Positions 47,789-54,544 of a stretch of DNA of 54,544 nt are shown piece by piece. Origin of the DNA: CAYRVX01 sp964642165 (GTDB lineage: Bacteria; Planctomycetota; Phycisphaerae; SM23-33); NCBI GenBank assembly GCA_964642165.1, contig CAZXOC010000010.1:1-54544 (forward strand), in the 5' to 3' direction. A model generated the notes under the pieces. That model was not told where the DNA came from and ran no database searches. It saw only the letters and a program-made list of their open reading frames with translations. Every line of letters begins with the position of its first letter. Position 1 is the stretch's first letter. The translations under genes were made by a program, and so were the position numbers.

Positions 47789-49009
47789 ATGCTGGCAATC
47801 AAGAACAACCTCATGGCCGAGAATGCCGCAAGGCACTTGGGCAAGAGCTACGACGCTCTGGCCAAATCGGTCGAAAGGCTCTCGTCCGGCCTGCGCATCA
47901 ACAGCGCAAAGGACGACGCGGCCGGGCTGGCGGTCCGCGAGTTGATCCGCGCGGACGTCGCCGCCCTGCGACAGGGCTCCCGCAACGCCCGCGACGCGAT
48001 CTCGATGATCCAGACGGCTGAGGGCGCCATGTCCATGATCGACGAGCTCCTCGTCCGCATGAGGGAGCTGGGCGAGCAGGCCGCCACCGGGACCTACTCC
48101 ACCACCCAGGTCTCCATCATGCAGAGCGAGTTCGACGAGCTGGCCGCCGAAATCAGCCGCATCGCCAACAACACGGACTTCAATGAGATCAACCTGCTGG
48201 CCACCGCCAGCTCCACCGTCACCATCGCCCTGGGCATCGGCATCGCCGATCCGACGAAGGTCATCCAGGTCGACACGCACGACGTGACGGCGACGGGCCT
48301 GGGCGTCGGCGGGCAGGTCGGGGTCCATTCCGGTCCGGCCGTCGGGAGCGAAAAAGACATCTACATGACCGGTGCGGCTGGCGACAAGATGGAGATCTCC
48401 ATGGAGATCGGCGCCACCACACACAAGCTGGTCGTCAGCGTCGAGGCCGACACGACGCTTGAGAACCTGGCGGCCGCGATCAACGCCGAGTCGCGGGGTG
48501 CCGTGCCCGGCTGGGACGCCGCCTCGGTCCACGAGAGCCCGGACACCGGCCAGTTCGTCCTCAAGTTGGAAGGCTGGCAAGCCGGCGAAATCACCGACTT
48601 CTCGATTGACGCCGACTTCGACGGCGTCGGCGGTAACGTGGAGTGGGGCAGCGATACGGTGTTCGTCGCTGGCACAGCCGTCGAGGCGGCCCACTTCGAG
48701 TCCGTGACGGGTTCGGACTCACTGAAGTTGGGTACGCAGGCCGCCATCGCCAACGTCGAGGGTGCCATCAGCGAGAAGGACGAGTTCCGCGCCCATCTCG
48801 GCTACATGATGAACCGCCTCGAGGCGGCCACCTCGGTCATCGACATCCAGGCCGAGAACCTCTTGGCCGCCGAGAGCCGCGTCAGCGACGTGGACGTCGC
48901 CACGGAGATGGCCAAGTTCACGCGGAACCAGGTGCTCGCTCAGTCCGGCATCTCGATGTTGGCCCAGGCCAACACGATGCCGCAGATGGCGTTGCGGCTC
49001 CTCACGTAG
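47789..49009 (+). CDS. fliC: Flagellin
   Basis: A 406-residue filament protein. Conserved D0/D1 N-terminus (VERLSSGLRINSAKDDAAGL, MIQTAEGAMSMIDELLVRMR, ISRIANNTDFNEINLLA) and C-terminus (RAHLGYMMNRLEAATSVIDI, AAESRVSDVDVATEMAKFTR, then the final SGISMLAQANTMPQ block). The central about 160 residues are variable and acidic with many Thr/Ser, possible modification sites for the glycosyltransferases of this locus (inference). AGGAG lies seven bases before the ATG. Only one flagellin gene is in the window. Followed by tandem hairpins and then fliD. Confidence 0.97.
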   Translation: MLAIKNNLMAENAARHLGKSYDALAKSVERLSSGLRINSAKDDAAGLAVRELIRADVAALRQGSRNARDAISMIQTAEGAMSMIDELLVRMRELGEQAATGTYSTTQVSIMQSEFDELAAEISRIANNTDFNEINLLATASSTVTIALGIGIADPTKVIQVDTHDVTATGLGVGGQVGVHSGPAVGSEKDIYMTGAAGDKMEISMEIGATTHKLVVSVEADTTLENLAAAINAESRGAVPGWDAASVHESPDTGQFVLKLEGWQAGEITDFSIDADFDGVGGNVEWGSDTVFVAGTAVEAAHFESVTGSDSLKLGTQAAIANVEGAISEKDEFRAHLGYMMNRLEAATSVIDIQAENLLAAESRVSDVDVATEMAKFTRNQVLAQSGISMLAQANTMPQMALRLLT

Positions 49010-49026
49010 TCCCGAGAGTGACCAGT

Positions 49027-49052
49027 CCCGGAAGGCGGCGACGCCTTCCGGG
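49027..49052 (+). terminator. Hairpin 1 after flagellin (GNRA-type loop)
   Basis: CCCGGAAGGCG / CGCCTTCCGGG, eleven perfect pairs closed by the loop GCGA, 17 bases after the flagellin stop. No T-run follows, so it may act as a 3' stabiliser of the flagellin message together with the next hairpin. Confidence 0.65.
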
Positions 49053-49084
49053 CTCGAGCCAGGATCGCTTCGATCGTGTACAGA

Positions 49085-49110
49085 AGCCCACCCGCTTCGG
49101 CGGGTGGGCT
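49085..49110 (+). terminator. Hairpin 2 after flagellin (TTCG loop), likely terminator
   Basis: AGCCCACCCGC / GCGGGTGGGCT, eleven perfect pairs closed by TTCG, followed by the moderately T-rich CTGTTCGTT. It is a probable intrinsic terminator for flagellin, and fliD has its own promoter 71 bases further on. Confidence 0.8.
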
Positions 49111-49180
49111 CTGTTCGTTAAGGCGCGCCGGGCCAGCGGGCGCAATCTGCCCTCCAAACGCCCCTTGCGGGGCAAATCCC

Positions 49181-49207
49181 TCAAGTTGCTTCACTTCCCC
49201 TCGATAA
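49181..49207 (+). promoter_or_regulatory. Sigma-28 promoter of fliD-fliS
   Basis: TCAAGTTG-N11-CTCGATAA, with the same -35 half and spacing as the flagellin promoter. Predicted transcription starts near 49214, about 49 bases before the fliD ATG. Confidence 0.85.
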
Positions 49208-49262
49208 TGAAACGTGAGGAGTGGGCCAGGACCACGCGATCACCTGGCCGCTGGAGCGGACG

Positions 49263-51896
49263 ATGGCGAGCTTCGCACTTTCCGGCATCTTTTCCGGCAT
49301 CGACACCGACACGCTCGTCCGCGCGACCATCGCGGCCGAGCGGGTGCCCCTCAACCGCCTCGAGGACCAGCGGGATTCCTGGCAGGACAAGATCGACGCC
49401 CTCGGCATCGTCGAGACGCCCCTGGAGTATCTGAAGGACCTCGTGGAGAACCTGCGCGACACGCAGGAGCTTCGGCACGTTTCGGCCGATTCCTCCGACT
49501 GGGACGTGCTGTCGGCGCAGGCCTCGGCCGGCGCGGCCGAAGGCGTCCACCAGGTCGTCATCGGGCGCCTCGCCACGGGCGAGAAGGAGGTCCACGCCGG
49601 CCTGACGCCCACCGAGGCCTGGACCCACACCCACGGCGTCAGTGACCCCGGAGACACCTACCTCACCGCCGACGACATCTCCGACGGCACGGGCGAGAAC
49701 TACCAGTTCGTCTTCCAGTTCGGCGACGAGTCGCAGGTGACCGTCGACCTGTCCGGCTACGACGCGACGGGGATCACGCTGAACCAGTTGGTCTCGGAGA
49801 TCGACGCGGCGGCGGGCTACACGGCGGCCTCGGCCGTCCAGGACGGCGCGCAGTACAAGCTGCGCATCCAGGCCCTAAGCGCCGGGGCCGACCACGCCCT
49901 GACGATCGCGGACGACGATTCCGTCGATGCCCTCGACGGCACGGACGACTTCGCCCAGACGGTGGACGGCGACGTCGGCGCCGACGCCCTGGTCGGCGCC
50001 GGCCAGTTCGTCTACACCTACAACGGCGTGACCCGGACGATCACGACGACGGCCGACACCTCGCTCGGGCAGCTCCGCGACCTGATCAACAACGACGGCG
50101 CCAACCCCGGCGTCCGGGCGACCCTCCTGACCTACGAAGGCCAGACCGGCGGGAAGTACCACCTCGTGCTCAGCGGGCAGGACACCGGGGCGGACTACGC
50201 CATCGCCGTCGAGGCGGCCACCACGCTGAGCGGTTTCGAGGCCGCCAACTGGACCGAGACGCAGGCGGCCCGCAACTCGCGCATCCGCGTCGACGGCTAC
50301 CCCGCCGGCGACTGGATCGAGACCAGCGGCAACGTGGTCACCGAGGCCATCCCCGGCGTGACGCTCAACCTGCTGAGCACGACCGCCGCGGCCGAGGTGA
50401 TGCACGCCGAGTCGTCCGACACGACCGTGCTGACCGTCGAGGCCTCCGAGAGCGCCAACCCCGGCACGTACGAGATCGAGGTGAACCAACTGGCGACCAT
50501 GGGCCGGCAGGCCCATACCGACGGGCTGATCTCCACCAACTCGACGGTGGGCAAGGGAAACTTCGTGTACATCTACGACGGCGTGACGCGGACCATCACC
50601 GCCGACGAGACCACCACGCTGTCCGAGTTCCGCGACCTGATCAACAGCGACGCGGGGAACCCCGGCGTGACGGCCACCATCCTCCGGTACGGCGGCATGT
50701 ACCACCTGGTGCTGGACGGCCAGCACACGGGACAGGACTACAACGTCACCATCGCTCCGAGCACGACGATCAAGGACTTCAAGGCGGGGGACTTCACCGA
50801 GACCACGGCGCAGGACGCCGAGATCAAGGTCAACGGCTACCCCCCCGGCGCGGGCGACTGGATCAGCCGGAGTTCCAACACCATCGCCGACGCCGTGCCC
50901 GGCGCGACGATCACGCTTGGCGGCACGGGCACGGCGATCGTCAACATCGACGTGCCCGAGGCCGGTGAGGTGGACGCGGTTACCGTCACCCTCACGCGCA
51001 GCACGAATCAGCTCAAGACGGACGTCCAGAACCTCGTGGCGATCTACAACGCCATCGTGGACAAGATCGACGAGGCGGCCGGGTACGACCCGGCCACCGA
51101 AACCGCCGGGGCGCTGCTGGGCGACTCCAGCCTGAACCTGGTGCTCGGGCAGATCCGCGCGGTGCTGACGACCCCCGCGCCGGGGTTCGACGCCGGCGAG
51201 GACACGTACACGCTGGCCGCCCAGATCGGCATCGAGATCGACCGGGAGGGCTACCTGGAGATCGACGAGACGGCGCTGGACGCGGCGCTGGCCGAGAACT
51301 ACGACGCCGTGCTGGCGCTGATCGCGGCGGCGGGCGTCGGGTTCTCCGACACGCCGTTCGTCCAGTTCGACGGCGCCGACGACAGCACCACGCCCGGCAT
51401 CTACGAGGCCGAAATCGACTTCGACGCCGGCGGCGCCGTGACGGCCGCCCGAATCCGCACCGAGGGCGAGACCGAGTGGCGCGACGCCACCGTCGTGGGC
51501 AGCGCGATCATCGGCGACAGCGGCAACCCCGAGCAGTACCTCCAGCTTACCGCCATTGCCGACCCCGGCCAGGCGGGCAGCCCCTACACGCAGAGCGCGG
51601 TGGTCCGCCTCCAGCAGGGCATCGGCGGGGCGCTGTACGACGAGCTGGCGGGCATCCTGGACGAAACGAGCGGCCCCATCGCGATCAAGAGGGACCGGTA
51701 CGAGGATGCCATCGAACGCCTCGAAGACCGCATCGAGAGGCAGGAGGACGTGCTGGAGGACAAGGAAGAGCGCCTCAAGGAGAAGTACGCCCGATTAGAG
51801 GCAACGCTCGCCGAACTGGATAGCTTTCGGGCCGCGTTCGACGCGCTGTTCACCGCGCTGGAATCGATGAGCAACGCGGCCGGGAGCAACGCATAA
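49263..51896 (+). CDS. fliD: Filament cap protein FliD (HAP2) with duplicated central domain
   Basis: An 877-residue protein, longer than the usual 450-700. The N-terminus (FALSGIFSGIDTDTLVRATI, then RVPLNRLEDQRDSWQDKIDA) and the C-terminal coiled-coil region (EDAIERLEDRIERQEDVLED, then EKYARLEATLAELDSF) are typical FliD. FlgK/FliD-type hook-domain repeats are present, and residues about 247-374 and 432-557 are tandem homologous copies (both contain GVTRTIT and FRDLIN/LRDLIN blocks). FliD forms the cap under which flagellin polymerises. ATG chosen with GGAG six bases upstream. fliS follows after 25 bases. Confidence 0.94.
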   Translation: MASFALSGIFSGIDTDTLVRATIAAERVPLNRLEDQRDSWQDKIDALGIVETPLEYLKDLVENLRDTQELRHVSADSSDWDVLSAQASAGAAEGVHQVVIGRLATGEKEVHAGLTPTEAWTHTHGVSDPGDTYLTADDISDGTGENYQFVFQFGDESQVTVDLSGYDATGITLNQLVSEIDAAAGYTAASAVQDGAQYKLRIQALSAGADHALTIADDDSVDALDGTDDFAQTVDGDVGADALVGAGQFVYTYNGVTRTITTTADTSLGQLRDLINNDGANPGVRATLLTYEGQTGGKYHLVLSGQDTGADYAIAVEAATTLSGFEAANWTETQAARNSRIRVDGYPAGDWIETSGNVVTEAIPGVTLNLLSTTAAAEVMHAESSDTTVLTVEASESANPGTYEIEVNQLATMGRQAHTDGLISTNSTVGKGNFVYIYDGVTRTITADETTTLSEFRDLINSDAGNPGVTATILRYGGMYHLVLDGQHTGQDYNVTIAPSTTIKDFKAGDFTETTAQDAEIKVNGYPPGAGDWISRSSNTIADAVPGATITLGGTGTAIVNIDVPEAGEVDAVTVTLTRSTNQLKTDVQNLVAIYNAIVDKIDEAAGYDPATETAGALLGDSSLNLVLGQIRAVLTTPAPGFDAGEDTYTLAAQIGIEIDREGYLEIDETALDAALAENYDAVLALIAAAGVGFSDTPFVQFDGADDSTTPGIYEAEIDFDAGGAVTAARIRTEGETEWRDATVVGSAIIGDSGNPEQYLQLTAIADPGQAGSPYTQSAVVRLQQGIGGALYDELAGILDETSGPIAIKRDRYEDAIERLEDRIERQEDVLEDKEERLKEKYARLEATLAELDSFRAAFDALFTALESMSNAAGSNA
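50001..50935 (+). repeat. Diverged tandem domain duplication inside fliD
   Basis: Copy 1 (about 50001-50385) and copy 2 (about 50556-50935) encode matching blocks in the same order: FVY-Y-GVTRTIT, RDLIN-NPGV-ATIL/L, YHLVL-GQ-TG-DY, then a Glu-Thr stretch, V-GYP-GDWI, and a final A-PG-T. The copies are clearly diverged at DNA level, so the duplication is old. Confidence 0.8.
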
Positions 51897-51921
51897 ACGC
51901 CGTAGAGGACGGGACGAAACG

Positions 51922-52281
51922 ATGAGCGGAATCTCAGCCTACCGTGAAAACTCGGTGGCCACCCAATCCCGGGGGCGACTGATCGTGATGCTGTACGACG
52001 GGGCCGTGAAGTTCCTTCGGCAGGCCATCCAGGAAATCGAGAAACAGGACTGGGTCGCCAAGGGCAAGTACATCGGCAAGGCGATCGCCATCATCGACGA
52101 GCTCGACATGTCCCTGGACATGGAGGCCGGCGGCGAGATCGCCATGAACCTCCACAAGCTCTACGACTTCGTTCGGCGTCACCTCACCGAGGCCAACACC
52201 CAGCGCGATCCTCAGCGCATTCACGAGGCGATCAACATCCTCGAGGAACTCAACGAGGGCTGGAAGGCCATCACCGGCTGA
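51922..52281 (+). CDS. fliS: Flagellin export chaperone FliS
   Basis: A 119-residue helical protein of typical length: ISAYRENSVATQSRGRLIVM, then LYDGAVKFLRQAIQEIEKQD and LDMSLDMEAGGEIAMNLHKL, YDFVRRHLTEANTQRDPQRI. FliS binds the C-terminus of flagellin in the cytoplasm and hands it to FlhA. Last gene of the cluster, co-transcribed with fliD. Confidence 0.95.
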   Translation: MSGISAYRENSVATQSRGRLIVMLYDGAVKFLRQAIQEIEKQDWVAKGKYIGKAIAIIDELDMSLDMEAGGEIAMNLHKLYDFVRRHLTEANTQRDPQRIHEAINILEELNEGWKAITG

Positions 52282-52304
52282 CCCGGGGGGGCGGGGGCTG
52301 ACAA

Positions 52305-52319
52305 GCGGGCGGCGCCCGC
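52305..52319. terminator. GC-rich hairpin between convergent fliS and yajC
   Basis: GCGGGC-GGC-GCCCGC is a perfect six-pair inverted repeat in the 84-base gap between fliS (+) and yajC (-). No T-run is present, so terminator function is uncertain. Confidence 0.35.
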
Positions 52320-52365
52320 CGCGGACAGGCCGGCACGGGCGGGCGGACCGGGCGGCTCGCGGCGC

Positions 52366-52908
52366 CTACTTCTTCTGGTCGGGGTTCTGTTTGCCTTCTT
52401 CCCCCACGCCGCGGACGCCCCAGCGCGCGAACTTCATCCGCACGTTGCTCGTCTCGTCGACCTTCACCGTCAGCTCGTCCTGGCCGGCGGACATGATCGT
52501 CCCCATGATGCCCCCGATGGTGACCACCTTGTCGCCCTTCTTGAGGGTGGAGAGCATCTCCTTCCGCTTGGCCTCCTGCTTCCGCCGGCCGCGCCCCATC
52601 CAGACGTACAGCAGCACGAAGCCGCCGAGGAGGATGATCATGAACCAGGGACCCCTCAGCAGCCCGCCGCCCGAGTCGTCGCCCGTGGCCTTCCCGCCGG
52701 GCTGGGTCGTCTGGTTGGCGTCCCCGGGCGCGTTGGGAGAGCCCGGCCCGGGCGCGGCGCCCGGGGGCTTCTCGATCGTGGGCGGCACCAGCTTGGGCTT
52801 GTGGGCCCCTTCGCCGCCGGGCTGCGAGGCCGGCTGGGCCAGAGAGACCGCCGCCGCCAGGGCCACCACGCCCGCCATGGAGCACACGATTATCCAACAA
52901 TGTCGCAT
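52366..52908 (-). CDS. yajC: Sec translocon accessory protein YajC, N-terminally extended
   Basis: A 180-residue protein. Residues 1-25 look like a signal sequence, 26-85 are a Pro/Gly/Gln-rich linker, and the membrane helix is at about 87-104 (PWFMIILLGGFVLLYVWMGR). The YajC domain follows (KRKEMLSTLKKGDKVVTIGG, then IMGTIMSAGQDELTVKVDET). YajC is normally about 110 residues with the helix near the N-terminus, so an extra secreted segment is added here. AAGGAAA precedes the ATG. It lies 103 bases after tgt, the common tgt-yajC order; secD, usually next, is replaced by the end of the flagellar cluster. Confidence 0.88.
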   Translation of the reverse strand: MRHCWIIVCSMAGVVALAAAVSLAQPASQPGGEGAHKPKLVPPTIEKPPGAAPGPGSPNAPGDANQTTQPGGKATGDDSGGGLLRGPWFMIILLGGFVLLYVWMGRGRRKQEAKRKEMLSTLKKGDKVVTIGGIMGTIMSAGQDELTVKVDETSNVRMKFARWGVRGVGEEGKQNPDQKK

Positions 52909-53011
52909 GGTCGTTTCCTTTCACGCCCCGGCCGACACCGCCGCCGGGCGAGGCATTGTGCGCCATCGGGCCCGGGCAGGTCAAACACAAATGCCTCGTC
53001 GGGATCTCCGG

Positions 53012-54175
53012 TCACGGCTCGGCGTCGGCGTAGAGCTGGTCGAGCCACACACGACTGCGGGAGGCCAGCTCGCCGGCGGCGATGGCCTGGCGGATGGCGC
53101 CCAGGAAGGTCGTGTAGAAGCGAAGGTTGTGGATCGTCGCCAGCGTCGCTGCGAGCATCTCCCTGGCCTGGAAGAGGTGCCGCAGCGTGCCGCGGGCGTA
53201 GTGGCGGCAGGTGTAGCAGTCGCAGGTCTCGTCGAGGGGTCGGGGGTCTTCGGCCCAACGGGCGTTGCGCAGTCGCAGGCGCCCCTGCCACGTGAAGGCC
53301 TGTGCATTGCGGCCGTTGCGCGTCGGCAGGACGCAGTCGAACATGTCGACGCCTCGGGCGACGGCGGCCAGAATGTCGCGGGGCTCGCCGACGCCCATGA
53401 GGTACCGCGGCCGGTCGGCGGGAAACTGGTCGTCGACGGCGTCCAGGACGTCGCAGAGGCCGGCGAAGCCCTCGCCGACGCTCACGCCGCCGATGGCGTA
53501 GCCGGGCAGGTCCAGCTCGACCAGCGCCGCGGCGCTTCGGGCGCGCAGGTCGGGGAACGTGCCGCCCTGCTGGATGCCGAAGAGGGCCTGGGCTCCCGGC
53601 GCGGACCCGCCCGGCGGCTCGCCGTCGGCCGGACGGGCGACAGAGCCCCCTTGCCAGGCGTCCCTGCACCGCCGGGCCCAGAGGAGGGAGCGTCGGACGG
53701 CCTCGGCGACCTGGTCCTTCGTCGCGCCGCCGGGCGGGCATTCGTCGAGCTGCATGATCACGTCGGCGCCGAGGAGGCGCTGGACCTCGATGGCCCGCTC
53801 GGGCGTGAGCATCACCCGCGAGCCGTCGATGTGCGACTGGAAGACGGCGCCCTCGTCGGCCACCTTCCGCAGGTGCGCCAGCGAGAAGACCTGGTAGCCG
53901 CCGCTGTCCGTCAGGAGCGGGCCGTCCCAGGCCATCAGCGGGTGCAGCCCGCCCAGGCGCGCGACCGTCTCGGCGCCGGGGCGGAGCATCAGGTGGTACG
54001 TGTTGCCGAGGATCATCCGCACGCCGGCGGCGCGGAGCTGCTCGGGCGTGACGCCCTTGACGCTCCCGGCCGTGCCGACCGGCATGAACACCGGCGTGTC
54101 GACCTCGCCGTGCGGCGTGGCCAATCGCCCGAGGCGAGCCCGGCCGTCGGTTCGGATGCACTCGTACCGGAACAT
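53012..54175 (-). CDS. tgt: Queuine tRNA-ribosyltransferase (tRNA-guanine transglycosylase)
   Basis: A 387-residue TIM-barrel enzyme that swaps guanine-34 for the queuosine precursor preQ1 in tRNAs with GUN anticodons. Seen: PVFMPVGTAGSVKG near the start, the general-acid aspartate in LLTDSGGYQVFSL (D90), the nucleophile in MFDCVLPTRNGR (D280) and the zinc site C318-x-C320-x2-C323 with H349 (DCYTCRHY). A Gly/Pro-rich insertion lies at about 176-196. The ATG fits the family N-terminus (MFRYECIRTDGRARLG); the frame runs on to 54376 without homology. Confidence 0.96.
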   Translation of the reverse strand: MFRYECIRTDGRARLGRLATPHGEVDTPVFMPVGTAGSVKGVTPEQLRAAGVRMILGNTYHLMLRPGAETVARLGGLHPLMAWDGPLLTDSGGYQVFSLAHLRKVADEGAVFQSHIDGSRVMLTPERAIEVQRLLGADVIMQLDECPPGGATKDQVAEAVRRSLLWARRCRDAWQGGSVARPADGEPPGGSAPGAQALFGIQQGGTFPDLRARSAAALVELDLPGYAIGGVSVGEGFAGLCDVLDAVDDQFPADRPRYLMGVGEPRDILAAVARGVDMFDCVLPTRNGRNAQAFTWQGRLRLRNARWAEDPRPLDETCDCYTCRHYARGTLRHLFQAREMLAATLATIHNLRFYTTFLGAIRQAIAAGELASRSRVWLDQLYADAEP

Positions 54176-54544
54176 GCTCCAGAGGATACGCCGTGAGCCG
54201 GCGCGCGGGAAGGACGAAGCGCCGCGTCCGGCGCGCCCGAGGAGTGTGCGAGGACAAATCCTGGCGGTCTCATGCGGCGGGGGTGCGGGGGAGGGTTGGC
54301 GGACGGGTCGGGCGGCCGGCGCGGGCGAGGATGGAATGAGCCGCTCCCCGACCCGCCCGGGACGGTCCCGCGACATGGCGCGCCGGAGGGGCCGCCGCGC
54401 GGGGCGACAATCCGCATTCTCCGTGCGCGATTCGATGGCGACGAGATCAACGAACGTGTCGTTTTGTGTAGGTTCGCGCGCGCATTAAAATGATAGGAAT
54501 ATCGTTATTACTGCCTTTATAATAGGTATTTAAATATCTATTGC
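54176..54544. other. Region upstream of tgt, ending in an AT-rich tract
   Basis: No gene seen in these 369 bases. From 54176 to about 54480 the sequence is as GC-rich as the rest. The last 62 bases (54483-54544) switch abruptly: only 15 of 62 are G or C. This tract contains TATAAT (54518-54523) and the ten-base palindrome TATTTAAATA. It may be a promoter region for a gene beyond the window or the edge of foreign or misassembled DNA. Confidence 0.6.

Noticed and set aside
54176..54376. Upstream extension of tgt to an ATG at 54376
   Set aside because: The added residues are Arg/Pro-rich without homology; family alignment begins at the ATG at 54175.
1..54544. tRNA, rRNA, CRISPR arrays, insertion sequences, phage or toxin-antitoxin genes
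   Set aside because: Intergenic regions were read for these and nothing supporting them was seen; repeats present are short in-frame coding repeats or hairpins.

Overview
This is a very GC-rich window with dense, overlapping genes. It comes from a diderm bacterium, because it encodes both the P-ring (FlgI) and the L-ring (FlgH) flagellar proteins. Gene styles point, with moderate confidence only, to a planctomycete or related PVC lineage: a DUF1854 protein, Pro/Ala-rich linkers, TPR-rich accessory proteins and YajC with a secretion-type N-terminus. Almost the whole window, about 51 kb, is one near-complete flagellar gene cluster. It is flanked by housekeeping genes: the end of leuB and a DUF1854 gene on the left, yajC and tgt on the right.

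Layout: (1) 1-1000, leuB 3' end and DUF1854 (+). (2) 1061-5120 (-), a four-gene unit of TPR-glycosyltransferase, family-2 glycosyltransferase, TPR protein and a FliT/FlgN-like helical protein, behind its own sigma-54-type promoter. This is a candidate flagellin-modification module. (3) 5410-19279 (-), the rod/hook/filament-junction operon fliK-flgD-flgE-pilZ-flgF-flgG-flgA-flgH-flgI-flgJ-flgN-flgK-flgL, also behind a sigma-54-type promoter. (4) 19762-21240 (+), a sigma-54 activator, divergent from fliK. (5) 21621-37973 (+), a long operon behind a consensus-perfect sigma-54 promoter: a membrane STN/TPR protein, a secreted TPR protein, a second sigma-54 activator with a receiver domain, flgB, flgC, fliE, fliF-J, a MotE-like gene, motA, two motB-like genes, fliL, fliM and fliN, ending at an intrinsic terminator. 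(6) 38359-47402 (+), the export apparatus fliO-P-Q-R-flhB-flhA, a tiny membrane protein, sigma-28 (fliA), small unknown proteins, two lipoproteins and flgM. Two 100-base assembly gaps interrupt this part. (7) 47789-52281 (+), flagellin, fliD and fliS; flagellin and fliD each have a clear sigma-28 promoter. (8) yajC and tgt (-), then an abruptly AT-rich sequence end.

The promoters suggest a classical hierarchy. Sigma-54 and the two enhancer-binding proteins switch on the basal body, hook, export and accessory operons. FliA/FlgM then gate flagellin and the cap on completion of the hook. The most unusual elements are the sigma-54-linked glycosyltransferase/TPR module, the 1011-residue membrane protein with four repeated helices before its membrane segment, two different MotB-like proteins beside one MotA, an activator with GAFTSA instead of GAFTGA, a FliM without the usual CheY-binding N-terminus, a FlgH without a lipidation cysteine, and two lipoproteins with different residues after the lipidated cysteine. 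No chemotaxis genes, flhF/flhG, tRNA, rRNA, CRISPR array or transposase were seen.
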